Shown one piece after another: positions 44,740 to 56,235 of a stretch of 64,000 nt of DNA (within the stretch, counting starts at the first letter, position 1; each line of letters starts with the position of its first letter). The stretch comes from Sternotherus odoratus. Lineage: Eukaryota; Chordata; Testudines; Kinosternidae. The stretch is taken from positions 46,336,848 through 46,400,847 of the forward strand of contig JAVMKO010000010.1 in assembly GCA_032164245.1 (NCBI GenBank), written 5' to 3'. A program made the translations under genes and the position numbers. Below the pieces are notes generated by a model that was given only the letters and a program-made list of their open reading frames with translations, searched no databases and was not told where the DNA came from.

Positions 44740-46720
44740 CTCTGACAGTATAAAAACAGGAGGGAAAAAGGTGCCTGTACCACCCCTTCACGAGTTCTTG
44801 GTCAAGAGAGCCTTTCTCGATAGAAATTATTTTGACAATCATAACCCGTCTGCTACACTTTGCTTTCTGGAAAAGTCCATTGAGGAAGTGGTGGCCTGCT
44901 CTCATTGGGTACTGCTGTCAGATTTCAGACAAGGCCCAGAATTTTGTTTTGGTAGCTGATGATGTCCTCGGAGCAATGGAGAGATCAGACATCCATGCTG
45001 AAATGTTAACGAGGGGAAAAATTGAAGCACTAATGGACAAGATTGTATGCTAAGTCCATGCAACTGAGGTGCTTATGCAGTGGTGGTGAAAACCACCTTC
45101 TCTCCCAATATGTCTGCACAGATACATCTGGCAGAAGAACTGCTCAGACTCTCAGGCAGGTAAGTGACGTCTGGCTCTGTCCTGAAATGGTTCCATGGTC
45201 AGTGCCTAGAAGAATTGTCCACCTACTTCACAGACACGATCCACTGAATCTGGACCGGCATGGCTGATGTCATGGCGGAGGATCGGTGCCCAGAGGGGCC
45301 AAACACAATGTCTTCTCGGTGGGAGTTTCAGCCCACTCTGAATATACTGCAAGAGCTTCTGCTTGTGGCCTGTGAATTCTGCTCATGACCCTGTTGGCTT
45401 GCTGAAGTAAGAACTATTTGGCCAATTGATGTCTGAGATTGTCAGCACTTCTTCTCTTGTAGGGTCAGATGCCAGTTTCCCATCTGCAAGTAGCTGTAGT
45501 TTGTCACTGGCAGGGTGGAGAGTTATCAGCCTGTTGCTAATCCTCCCTCTGTGGGAAAGTCTATTATAAAGGTCTAGTGAGGCAGTTCTGGTGTCATTTG
45601 GAGTTCTCGGGTTTGCTCGTTCCATTTCAGCTCCAGGCCTGAGTTTGGGATGAAGGCAGCATTGGTCTCGTTGGGCATTGACCTCTCCCTAGAGATAGAC
45701 AATGGTCAGGGGATCACACTTTGGGGCTGATTGGCAGCCTGAGATGGCTCTGAGGTTTATTAACTAGTCTGCAGGCTCAGACTGGGCAGACAGCTCTGCT
45801 GTAGGATGCTTCCATTCTTTCCTCTCTGATAAGTTCTGGACAATGCACGTTCTGCTCTGAGACTTTTCTGTGAGCAGGGCAAGAGCATATCCATGAGGTA
45901 CCATGGGTAGCTACTTAGGTGATTTCGGCTGTTTTGTTACAGAATGCAAATGACACGCCGATTTATGTCTTCCATTGTGATGTCTGGGCTTACCCAGTGC
46001 TGGTCTAAAATGGGGGCTTTGAGAGTGAGCTGCCTAAAGCTCAAGAAAGAGGTGATACTGCTAGGTGGGAGGAAAGATTTTGAGAGTATGCCAGGGATAG
46101 TTCTTACCCTATTATTAAGTGTTTTGTGTCTTTTTAAAGAAAGCTTCATAATTTGGTTGTGCTCTTGATTCCTGTGTCATCCTCCAGTACCAGGATGTGG
46201 TGATGGCGAGGAACTCTTTACTTCATCTGCATTTGGCCTTTGTAATCTTTTCTTTCTCATCCAGATCTTAACACCATCTAACTGAAGAGCACTGCAAAGG
46301 TATGCCCTGGGCACAATGCAGCTTCTCAAATTGTTGGGCAGTATTAGCCACAGGAAAGACGTTTCATAAATTCTCCAGGAAATGCAATGGCTCCCCATTG
46401 CTTCTGGGTGCAATTCAAGATACAGATGTGGATCTTTGATTTAAAATGCCCTCAGAAGCTTGGGCGGGTTACTTAAGAGATACTCCTCTTAGAGTGTGCT
46501 TCAGCAACCCCTTCCGTTTGGTTGGTGTTTTATTATCAACAGCTGTGGACACTAAGGTGGTTGTGCATTCTGCATCGCAGTAGAACAGAGGAAGTGGAAT
46601 GCTCTCAGGTTTCCAAATTTCATTAGTATTGGCAGGTCGCTTCCGGGAGCTCCGCCAAGCAGGGCTCCCTCCCAGAGGCTTTTCCACTCTGCCGAGTGAG
46701 GATTCTCCAGCTTTCTTTAT
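44740..46720 (+). mobile_element. L2-like LINE reverse transcriptase relic
   Basis: Broken + strand frames keep the order of L2/CR1-clade RTs: NYFDNHNPSATLCFLEKSIE (about 44825; compare the N-Y-R-P-V-S-N-L-P-F-L pattern), then a HWVLLSDFRQGPEF block. Further on come LRVSCLKLKKEVILLGGRK (46015) and LQEMQWLPIASGCN (46375; compare the L-H-W-L-P-I motif near the C-terminus). Heavily decayed, 5'-truncated, no target duplication seen. Confidence 0.7.
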
Positions 46721-48534
46721 GAGAATTCAATGACTCTTTTGAACACAATGCTGTTTACCATAAATAAACAACACGTTGCTGTATCTGTGTTTGTATTTGC
46801 TGCATATTGAAGGGAAAGAAAAGCATTCACGATGGGCCAAACTCTGAGATCCTTACTCCCAGGTTCGTCAGCACTGAGACAGAACGGCTGACTAACTCTC
46901 ATTGACTACAGTAAGAATGTTGCTTGAATAAAGGCTAAATAAGATCAAAGTAAGAGCCTATTGATTTGTCAGTGTAGTGACTGCTGAAAGACTGCAGGAG
47001 TTGGCTCATTTCATTCATATTAAAGTTATTATTGAATTGAATAATAGTCGCTTTCAGTGATTTTATCTATGAATGGTAGATATTCACTGCATGCACCAGT
47101 GTGGATTAGTGTCACATACTGATGAAACATGTACAAATGTTGTACAGTATTATTGCATGCTGAATATTATACAGTTATCATTTTCTAAATGAATGCTTAT
47201 CTTGAAAAATAGATGTGTCTGTAGTCATGGTTGCTAGAGATACTATATGGTATATCATTGTATGACGACATTGCTTTGGATGCACAGCTAAGTAAACTTT
47301 GTGGGAATGGGCAGAGTTCAGTTATTTTTCATTATTCCTATTTGATTAAAATTGCCCTTCCATATTGGCTATTTGATTAAATTGCAAACATGTACTTGTC
47401 CCAACCTCCCTACTTTAACCTATAACCAAACTCCCAGAAACCATTCTGAGGGTTACACAAACCATCATTTATTAGAGACATGTAGAGCTATGTTCACTTA
47501 CTATTTGGGGAGCAGCTATGGAGGCATTGTAACCTCAGATCCCCATCCTCATCCCTTTCCTCCTTTGTCCTGGAAAAGAGAATATAGAAGTAGCATCTTT
47601 AACAGAAACAACAGCTGTTCCCAAATATACAGAAAGGAGGGGTCAAAATCAATAAGAGCACAACGTACCTGGACTCCTCCATCTACAGCCAGCCAGGCCC
47701 ATTACGGTGATCCTAATGGTCTCAGGAGGGACTTGTTTCCATTGGCTTTGCCCTCCTCAGGGGAAAGCTCATGTACAGAGGCTAGGGGGAATGGGAATGG
47801 GGGGTGGGGGTTGTCAGGGGTGTGTCTCACCCATTCTCTCATTCTTCGTGATGAATCTAAGCAGCAGGAACTAACATTGTAAAGTACATGTGTTGGAAGT
47901 GGGTATGTTAATGCTACACCATTTAAATGCCAGTCCATGTAACTTTCCAGAAGGAACAGCTCTGCAGATGTTCCCTTCCATGCATTGCAGAATAAAATAC
48001 AGAATAAATCCAAGGCAGAACTTTGCACTTGTACTTTGTGTCCCAATAGGAGGGAAATAATCAGATTTGAAATTCTTGATCATTTGTACTGTCAATGGCA
48101 GCTACTGGGTGCTCAATACTTTTGAAAATCAGGGAATTTATTTAGATGCTTAAATATAGACACTAGAGCCAAACCTTAGGCATCTCTTTTGAAACTCTTG
48201 GCCAGAATCTTCACATCTGCTTGTGTATACATCTGAAGCTATTGCAAACAATAGGGATTACAGTACATTAGTAATTTTTCCTAAAGAGCCCACATAATAA
48301 GAAAAAATGCTACATGCACATGAGACTATAGGAAGTGGTCGTATTGGAAGGTAATTATTATAAGGGAGCAAAGTCTGTAGTGGTCTACAGAATTCTTTCA
48401 ATTACAACATTTGCTTCCAATTGTTCGGAATGTTCCAAACCGTTAACCTTTTGGGCTGAAATTCCCAGACTCAGGATGAAATCCTGGCTCCACTGGAATC
48501 AGTGAGACTTTTGACATCACCTTCAATGAGGCTA
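46721..48534. other. no feature seen
   Basis: AT-rich. Fragments of short dispersed motifs occur near 48110-48230 and 48460-48540 (decayed palindromic repeats). No gene recognised. Confidence 0.35.
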
Positions 48535-49577
48535 GAATTCCATAGCTTCCAAGGCTAGAAGAGACCACTGTGACCATTTAGTTTGCCTTCCTGTACATCA
48601 CTGGCCAGAAAACTGTCCCATAATAATTCCTAGAGCAGATATTTTAGAAAAACAGCCAATCTTGATTTTAAAATGGCCGTGATGGAGAATCCACCACTAC
48701 CCTTGGTAAACTGTTCTGTTAAAAAAGTACTTCTTATTTTGTTTGAATTTATCTAGCTTCAACCTGCAGCCATTGGATTGTGTTATACCTTTATCTCTTA
48801 GACTAGAGAGCCAATTATTAAATATTTGTTCTCCATAGGCTGTAATTAAGTAATTTCCTAACCAACTCTTTGTTAAGCTAAATAAATTGAGCTTCTTGAG
48901 TCTATCACTGTGTGATGGGACAGCTGCCCTTCACTGGCAGAAGAGGGGTTAAAAGCAGCCCTAGGGAGACTGCACTGGAGGCCGCCAATTAGAAAGAGTC
49001 TGAGAGGAGTAGCCAGTCATGGCCGAGCAGGCTCATATAAGAAGGGCTCCATAGCAGAGCAGAGTTCAGTAGCTGACTGGAGCTTGAGGAGAGAAGACCA
49101 GGCTCCTAGCAGGAGGAATGGGCACCAGCACCTGGGACTGAGCTGTGCTGCAAGCAGGGACTGGAGAAGCTAAAGAGAGCCCTTGACTGGCTGTGAGGGT
49201 CTGCAGGCTGAGGCCCCGAGGTAAGGGCAGAAGAGGGTGTTGGAGCTGCATGTAATTGCTGCTGAGATAGTGGTGGGACAGAGATTTCAGGTGCCCTGGA
49301 AGGGGGGAACACAAAGTGTGGCATGGCAGGAAGCATCACTGAAGAGGATGCTGCAGTCCTTGGAGTGGTGTGGGTCCTGGAACAAAGTGATGGTGTCAAG
49401 GCACCACCAGAGGAGGGTGCTCTGGTGAGCAGAGCTAATTCCCACGACAGCTGGTAGGAGGTGCCTCAGTGGTGAGTGAGACCCATCATACATTATAACA
49501 CAAGTTTTCTAGTCCTTTAATCATTCTTGTGGCTCTTCCCTGAATCCTCTCCAATTTATTAACCTCCTCTTTTACTA
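48535..49577 (-). mobile_element. CR1 LINE fragment, interrupted by an LTR-like element
   Basis: The 3' end on the left is ATAGCTTCCAAGGCTAGAAG, followed by AGACCACTGTGACCATTTAG. Internal CR1 sequence runs to 48910 and resumes at 49501 (TTTTCTAGTCCTTTAATCAT, GGCTCTTCCCTGAATCCTC). The two parts are collinear in CR1, so the 590 bp between them is a later insertion. Confidence 0.85.
48911..49500 (+). mobile_element. LTR-like element nested in CR1
   Basis: Starts TGTGATGGGACAGCTGCC and ends TACATTATAACA, so TG...CA ends. A TATA-like CATATAAGAAGG lies at about 49033, with purine-rich sequence after it. About 590 bp. It splits a - strand CR1, so it is the younger of the two. No clear target duplication could be set, and no internal genes are present, so this is probably a solo LTR. 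Confidence 0.55.
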
Positions 49578-49578
49578 A

Positions 49579-49873
49579 GGGCTTGTCTACACTTACTGGG
49601 GGAGTGATGAGTGATGATTGATGCATTGGTGGCTGATTTAGTGGGTCTCATGAAGACCTGCTAAAGCAGCCACAGATCACTCTCCCATTGACTCCTGTAC
49701 TCTACTGGATGGAGAAGAGTAAGGGGAGTCAACAGAAGAGTGTCTCCTGTCGACATCATGTAGTGTGGATCCCACAGTAAGTAGGTCTAAGCTATGTTGA
49801 TTTGAGTTACACTATTCATGTAACTCAAATTGCATAGCTTTGATTGAATTTCCCCTGTAGGGTAGACAAGGCT
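49579..49873. mobile_element. Harbinger-like MITE
   Basis: Left GGCTTGTCTACACTTAC and right GGGTAGACAAGGCTT are inverted. An internal hairpin (ATTTGAGTTAC...GTAACTCAAAT) lies at about 49800-49830. Target duplication not clear. Confidence 0.6.
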
Positions 49874-50274
49874 TCAGTGGTCTCTTCCAGAAGGTGATTT
49901 ATTTATTTTTTTGGAAGTTTGAGCAAAAGTGTTCCCTCATTTGGGTGTATGAGGTGAATGGGAAAAACTACTACCCCCTCCCCCCCACACACACACACTT
50001 TCCTTATCCCAATTTTACAGATAAGTTAACACTAAACATTTTACGTTTAGTTGCTTAAAGTTATCCACTACTACATCACAGTGCCTCAGAAAAATGTATT
50101 GTAATATATATGCATAGTCTGTCTGTAAAATGGATCAAGTCCTGCATGATCCCATTTCTCAGGTGTTTTGATGGCTACAACTGGGAAAGCTTCAGGTAAA
50201 TGCAAAGTGTCATGTGAGCTACATTTTAGAAATAAGAAAAACTTGGAGCCACAGGAAAATTCATATATTTTTTT
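49874..50274. other. no feature seen
   Basis: Contains a short (CA)n run at about 49986. No gene recognised. Confidence 0.3.
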
Positions 50275-50345
50275 TAAACCCAGAAGGGCCATTCTAGTAA
50301 TCTATTCTGACCTTCCGCATCACACGGGCTAGAGAACTTCCCCAA
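50275..50345 (-). mobile_element. CR1 LINE fragment
   Basis: Antisense CR1 3' piece with AGAAGGGCCATTCTAGTAAT and GGGCTAGAGAACTTCCCC. Confidence 0.65.
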
Positions 50346-50757
50346 TTGAAAGTTGTTCCATCTATTTACCTTATCAAAGAGAAGAATAAGGAATGTCTTC
50401 ATTACAGTCTATAAGTACTTGCATGGAGAACAAATATTTGATGATTGGTTCTTCAGTCTAGCAGAGAAAGGTCTAACATGATCCAATGGCTGGAAGTTGA
50501 AGCTAGACCAATTCAGATTGAAATAAGGTGTACATTTTTTAGCAGTGAGGATAATTAAGCACTTGAACAATTTACCAAGGGTTGAGGTGGATTCTCCATC
50601 GCTAAGAAACTGTAGATCTAGACTGGATGTTGTTTTTTTTACGATCTGCTCTAAGCGTTATTTTGAGGGTAGTTGTGTGGCCTGTGTTACACAGGAAGTC
50701 AGACTAGATGATCACAATGGTTCCCGTCTGGCCCTGGAATCAGTGAATCTATGAATA
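50346..50757 (+). mobile_element. CR1 LINE 3' fragment
   Basis: Sense CR1 with AGTGAGGATAATTAAGCACT, GTGGATTCTCCATCGCTAAG, AGACTAGATGATCACAATGG and a terminal CTGGCCCTGGAATCAGTGAA. It abuts an antisense fragment, giving a head-to-head pair. Confidence 0.85.
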
Positions 50758-51920
50758 TATTGTTGATTGGTTAAGAATAACCAAGTGTCCTGATCAAATT
50801 GACTGACTCAATAAGAAGATGTTATCCTATTACATTGCATTCTAATAGTTGCTATAACACTTACCAAATTAGAAAATCTGTCTGTGTGTGTGTGTGTGGT
50901 TTTTTTTAGGTTTCAACTTTAAAAGAATCCAACTAGTACCTCAGCAAAGTCATAAAATTGACACGCACACACACCCCATTCACACAAACAGAGGGGAAGT
51001 GACAAAGCCCTTTGTTTGTCAGCAGGGCTATATTTTACTTAATGAGATTTAAAGCTATGTGAGACACACTGATTTGTAGGCCCAAATTATGCTGGATGAG
51101 GGAAAGGTCATAGTAATGCGGCAACCTACACACTGTGCTCCAGTGGAGGGCCTGGCGTTAGCTAGAACAGCCTAGAAAGTGGGTGGAGTTGTAGCTAGGA
51201 AAGGGGATTAAGGGCTGGGGTTACAGGAGGATGGGATTACTGATTTGACCTGCCTCCTCAGTTGGGTTCCTAAAGAGACCTGCAAGGAAGTTAAATTCAC
51301 TGTCTGAGGAGAGTGCATGAATATAAATGAGAAAACCCACTCTTTGTTGCTTGATTAAATTTTGAGGAGCTTCTAGACTAGACTCTCAGCTCGTGTAAAT
51401 GGCAGTAATGCCATTAAAGTCAGTGGAGCTACACTGAGCTATACCAGCTGAGTGTTTGGTCCTGTATCTGTTTTGAGCCACGGTAACTCACATAGCCTGC
51501 AACCTTGTCATCCTAACTGAATGCATTTGACAAATAACACATTCTTGAATGATACAAGAGAGCATGTAGACAGAACATCTCCCTTTCCTGCCCAGTAGGA
51601 GGATCGTGTCAATACGAATCATATAGGATACGTCTTAAAAAAAATTGGAAATGACACTGTTGTGAAGACCCCTTTCCAAACCCTAAACCAATGACATTCT
51701 AACCAGTGATAGAATGTGGTCTTCAGAAGACTGTCCATTGGGTTCTGAGCTTTTTTTGCAAACCAAGGAGCAGACTTCAGTTTCTATTAAAGACCCCCAC
51801 CCTTATGTTACCGACAGCATGAGAACCAATACTTCACGGTAGGCCCAATTACATTGCAATAGTCACAGCAATAAACAAAGACCTCTAACTGCTTTTTACA
51901 GGAGAGGATGTCTATTGTGA
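50758..51920. other. no gene; decayed palindromic repeat near 51.4 kb
   Basis: A relative of the palindrome at 41231 lies at about 51384-51460 (CTCAGCTCGTGTAAATGG ... ATACCAGCTGAGTGTTTGG). Short (TG)n at about 50885. No exon recognised. Confidence 0.35.
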
Positions 51921-51925
51921 AGGAT

Positions 51926-52355
51926 TGTAACAGGGTGCACTGAGTAAGAAGCTAACTCATCACCCTGTCACTCTAATACCCACCAGTATATATTAATTGG
52001 GACTTAATTGGAAGACAGGTAGTTGACAGAGGGTGTCAATTAACTGAGCAGAGCTACAGCTGAAAGGCTAATTGACGGGGAAGCAGGTGGGATTATAGAA
52101 ATTGACCTGAAAGATGCACTAAAGAGGGAGCCTGAAGCATAACAGAGGTAGCCAGTATTGGTTGCTGTTAGTATTGGTGCCTGTCCCTAAAAGCAAATGG
52201 GGAAACTACCTATGCAATGTAAATATATGTAACACTACAGGCTGTGGCCTGCTGGAAGAATACAGTAAAACATGGTGCTGATGAAGGAGACCCGGAGTGG
52301 CTGTGGTCTGATTAAGTCCTGTAAAGACTTTCAGGGGATGACCCCGTGACAGGGG
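51926..52355. mobile_element. LTR-like element
   Basis: Begins TGTAACAGGGTGCACTG and ends near CCCCGTGACAGGGG. AGGAT occurs directly before (51921-51925) and after (52356-52360), a candidate 5-bp target duplication. The TG...CA form would end four bases earlier, so the exact right edge is open. Its right flank overlaps the target duplication of the next element. Confidence 0.5.
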
Positions 52356-52366
52356 AGGATAGTGGG

Positions 52367-52732
52367 CAGTGCCGGTGTCAGCTTTTTTGCCACCCTAGGT
52401 GAAGCGGCAAAAAAAAACAAGAAACCCTCAACTCGTTGAGCTGCTGCCGAAACGCCGCCGCTGGACGCAGAGGGGGGGTCACCACTGAAATGCCGCTGAC
52501 AGAAGAGCAGTGAAAACTGTATGGCTGCTGAAAACAGCAAAGCGCTGCCCAAATTACGGATGGCGTGCCGGCTCCCCCCCCCATGTTGGCCACACCAATC
52601 ACGTGGGGCGCTGGTGCCTGGAGCCGGCCCTGTCCTAGGAGCCGAAGCCAACAAAAGGGTAGGAGCTGCTGCCCCACAAATTGTGTTGCCCTAGGCAACT
52701 GCCTAGGTGGCCTAGTGGTTGCACAGGCCCTG
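52367..52732. mobile_element. hAT-type MITE with perfect 8-bp target duplication
   Basis: Left CAGTGCCGGTGTCAGC, right end reading CAGGGCCTGTGCAACC on the - strand. ATAGTGGG flanks both sides (52359-52366 and 52733-52740). A second hAT-like terminus (GGAGCCGGCCCTG, at about 52620-52632) lies inside, so the element may be a composite or extended variant. Confidence 0.8.
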
Positions 52733-53198
52733 ATAGTGGGAACCTTTTATTGGCATTTGGAAACAGAGGAAAGGCTAGAGCAGAGAGATGCTGTGAATCT
52801 GTGTATGGTGCAGACAGACTAGGAAATAGGTTTGAATAGTTTTCATAATATCTGGTAATATAACCAGGCTGGGTTATAAAGTTAGTGGAATAATTCTCTC
52901 CATTGCTGGACTCCTCCTAGAGTTGAACAACCCTCCCACCCCACCCCCCGCAGCATAAGGTGAAATACTCAATTAGCTGTTCCAGCCAGAACATTCCTAG
53001 AGCCTTCATTCCCAGGAGGCATCATGCTTTATGCAGGGAGTATTTGTTTTGCTTAGAAGCCATTGCTTAGAAGGTTCCTCTGCTTTGACCATGTTGGCTT
53101 GCGCTCAACATTTTATGCATTTATTCCTCGTGACCCTCCTATTTATAAAATCTGGGAGCACCTGGGACACTAGACTTTGCAGTAACATTTAATTTTTG
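52733..53198. other. no feature seen
   Basis: Nothing recognised. Confidence 0.3.
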
Positions 53199-53206
53199 CT
53201 TTAGGC

Positions 53207-53720
53207 CAGGGGTCTCAAACTCAAATGACCACGAGGGCCGCATGAGGACTAGTGCACTGGCCCGAGGGCCGCACCACTGACACACACACACACCCTCGCT
53301 GCCCCGGCTGTGCCCCCACTCCACCCCTTCCATGAGGACTAGTGCACTGGCCCGAGGGCCGCACCACTGACACACACCCCGCCCTTGCTGCCCCGGCTCC
53401 GCCCCCACTCCACCCCTTCCAAGAGGTCCCACCCCTGCCCCACCTCCTCCTCTGAGCAGGCAGCTCCCCATTCCCTCCTGGAAAGCGCTAGGCACCACCA
53501 ACAGCTGTTTGGCAAACAAAGCAAGAGCAATCTAGGAAGTCCAGAGCTAGAAACACACGTGGCCCAGCAAGGCAGCAGAGAAGCCTCCACTTCTGGCCCC
53601 TCCATCCTGCAAATTGCTATGGGGGGACCGGGGGGTGGTGGTGCCAGGAAGCTTGGTGGGCCGCAGGGAAGGGCTTTGCGGGCCGCATGTGGCCCCCGGG
53701 CCGCATGTTTGAGACCCCTG
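53207..53720. mobile_element. hAT-type nonautonomous element with internal tandem duplication
   Basis: CAGGGGTCTCAAACTC at the left and GTTTGAGACCCCTG at the right are inverted, and CTTTAGGC flanks both ends perfectly (53199-53206 and 53721-53728). Inside, about 91 bp starting CATGAGGACTAGTGCACTGG is duplicated in tandem (53241-53331 and 53332-53420). GC-rich, no transposase. Confidence 0.9.
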
Positions 53721-53728
53721 CTTTAGGC

Positions 53729-54257
53729 TTTCTCACCATCCTGCCATTTCAGTTTTGGGAGCATTGGGGGAGATTTTCAAAAGTACCAAGGTCAGTTTGG
53801 CCTAACTCCTATTTGTGAAAATCTCCCCCTTAGTGTTTATTCCAAGGTGTCAAAAAAGCTTTGCAGGCACAGCCTAAGAACAATTTGGCTAAGGCTTCCA
53901 GAACTGTCATTATGGAAGCACTGTCCCAGCTTCATAGTTATGACTGTTGAGTTTTGTACTTAGAGCAGGGATGCAACTGTGAAAAATAGACGTATCCTCC
54001 ATAAATGCACAGCATTTACTCTTTGCAAATAAAATGAGTTTTCTGATAATGTGCTAGTAAATCTATTTATTATTGTGAGTTAAATCTAATTAGAAAATAG
54101 ATCCCTTAAGAAACTTAACACTCAACTGTCAGAGTTTCCCCCCCCCTAAGATCTCAGTAATGAAATAACAAACTTCAAACGTGTAAAGTTAATAGTGGTT
54201 TTGCCTTTATTATTCATAACTGACAGTTCTTTGTCTTCAGCAGGGCTAAAGAATAAT
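53729..54257. other. no feature seen
   Basis: A short palindromic fragment (GGGGGAGATTTTCAAAAGT ... GTGAAAATCTCCCCC) spans about 53766-53830. Nothing else recognised. Confidence 0.4.
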
Positions 54258-54265
54258 GTTGCAAT

Positions 54266-54682
54266 TAGAGTTGGGCAAAATTTTTCACATTAAACTTTTT
54301 CAACGAATCACAGATTTAATGACACCAAAACATTTTGCAAATTTATGTCATGTTCGTTTAACTCCTTTTGTCAGGGAAAAGAATCTAAAATACCCTAACC
54401 AAACACTCCCTCTGCCCCCCAGAAAATTAAATGTTTCTTTTGACATTTCAAAATGAAACATTTTGAATTTTTAAATGACTTTGTTTCAAAAATTTCCTTT
54501 ATCTTAATGAAAACCTTAAAAAAATGTCAATTTTTATTTTTGTCCAAACAAAACTTAATTTGACCCAAAATAAACTTTTTTTGGGGGGGGTTGTTGAAAA
54601 AGTCAGTGTGGGTTTGATGTACCGGTAATTAATTGTTCAGAATTGGTAAATGAAAAAAAAATCCATTATTTACCCAACTCTA
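54266..54682. mobile_element. AT-rich hAT-like MITE
   Basis: TAGAGTTGGGCAAAATTTT at the left and ATTTACCCAACTCTA at the right are inverted. The flanks are GTTGCAAT (54258-54265) and GTTGCAAA (54683-54690), a 7/8 match. The interior is rich in AAATTT and CATTTTG motifs. No coding capacity. Confidence 0.8.
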
Positions 54683-54690
54683 GTTGCAAA

Positions 54691-55489
54691 ATAGAGAATT
54701 CTACAAAGAATTGCTCTTTCAAAATGAATGCTCTTTTTTCAGCATCTGTTAAAGATAAACATCCATTATGTACAAAAATGGAAAACATGTCCCTTAATCA
54801 TTAGTATTGCTCTTCACTTTGTTGCACTAGGTCTGCTCAACAGTACATGTGTGTTCATATGCACCTTTGCAGGGAAATGTGGGGACCGGCGGAAAAACCT
54901 GTGCCCCCACGCATGCAGAAAATTTGAGAAGAAACAGGAGGAAGGGATAATATGGTGAATGTGCATCAAGGAATGGAGGGGGGTGCAGTACTAAACAGGA
55001 ATTTGAGTGGGGGTGAGGAACATAGAGGGTGCTGGAGGGAGGGAGGAACGATTTAAGGCATGTATGTTTGGGCAGAGGAGGGGAAGGGCTAGAGGAGGTG
55101 TGGGGAAACGGGTGTACACTGTGACTGATTTGTGCTCTTCCAGTGGTACAAAGCATCTGTAAACCCAAGATAATTAGCCAGTACATACTGGCTGCTTTGC
55201 GTTGTTCCTGACTGGCAGAAATTATCCAGAGCATAGTGGTGAATCTGGCAATAAAAGTTACAATTAAAAACAAGTGATTTCTGATTAATTACTGTGTATC
55301 TTCAAGTCATTAAAAGTATCTCAGGGTTACATTCTCTTTGGGTTTTTCATTCAGTATCCACATAGGAATTTTTAATACTTTAAAATAAGAAAGGAAATTA
55401 AGATGACATTGAGGCTCAGAGTACATATGGGTAACTTTATGGTAAAAAAAAATTACATGAAGGTTGTAATTATCCCAACACCTGTATAA
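54691..55489. other. no feature seen
   Basis: No gene recognised. If GSG1L continues to the left, this is intronic. Confidence 0.3.
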
Positions 55490-56235
55490 GGAGCGCTTGT
55501 GGCCGGGTAAGTGTGTGTGGAGGATGTGTCTTCTGGGATGGGTATGTGCTAAGAAGGAAATGTGAGTGCTTGTGTGTGGGGATTGCATATAGGTAGGAAA
55601 AGCTTTCTAACTATGTCAGGGATTGGAAATACCAACACAGCAAAGGTAGCTAAGCTCTAGAATAGGTTTCCAAGGGAGACTGTGAAATACTTGTCACTGG
55701 AGGTTTTTAAGAGCAGGTTGGACAAACACCTGTCAGGGATGGTCTAGATTTACTTGGTCCTGCCTCAGCGGAGGGCACTTAACTAGATGGCCTCTGTAGG
55801 TGCCTCCCAGTCCTACACATCTAGCATTCTATTTTATAGGAGATGCGGGAATGTCTGTGGGGTGTGGTGAGGTACATGTGAGAAGGGGAATTGTCTGATT
55901 CTGGAGGGCGTGTGAGATGTTTGGGTGTAAAGTGGGATATTTGTACATGGAAGAGGTGATTTGGGTCTGGAGGATGCATAGGGGTTGGGCAGTGTTTGAG
56001 GTGAGCATGGTGGGGCATGTGTGTGAAGGGGGTTGTCTGGGTCTGGAGGGTGTATAGAGTCACATAGTAGGTACATATGTGGTATGGGAGGGTTTGGTGT
56101 ATGGTTGGAATGGTGTGTGTGAGGAGGGGGAGGCCTGGGTCTGCAGGACATGTGTGTAATGTGGGTGTGTCTGGCTGTGTAGGGGTGTGTGTATGTGGCA
56201 GGTGAGACTAGGTTTGCAAGGCATGTGTGGAAGTA
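55490..56235. repeat. GT-rich degenerate repeat field, part 1 (interrupted by CR1)
   Basis: The + strand is dominated by G and T with motifs such as GTGTGTGGAGGATGTG and TGGGTCTGGAGGGTGTATA. Units of roughly 30-60 bp recur with heavy divergence. The opposite strand gives His/Pro/Thr-rich open frames that are not genes. A CR1 3' end sits at 55613-55835. Confidence 0.6.
55613..55835 (+). mobile_element. CR1 LINE 3' fragment
   Basis: Sense copy with TCTAGAATAGGTTTCCAAGG, GGTTTTTAAGAGCAGGTTGG, ACAAACACCTGTCAGGGATG and CTAGATGGCCTCTGTAGG. Confidence 0.85.
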
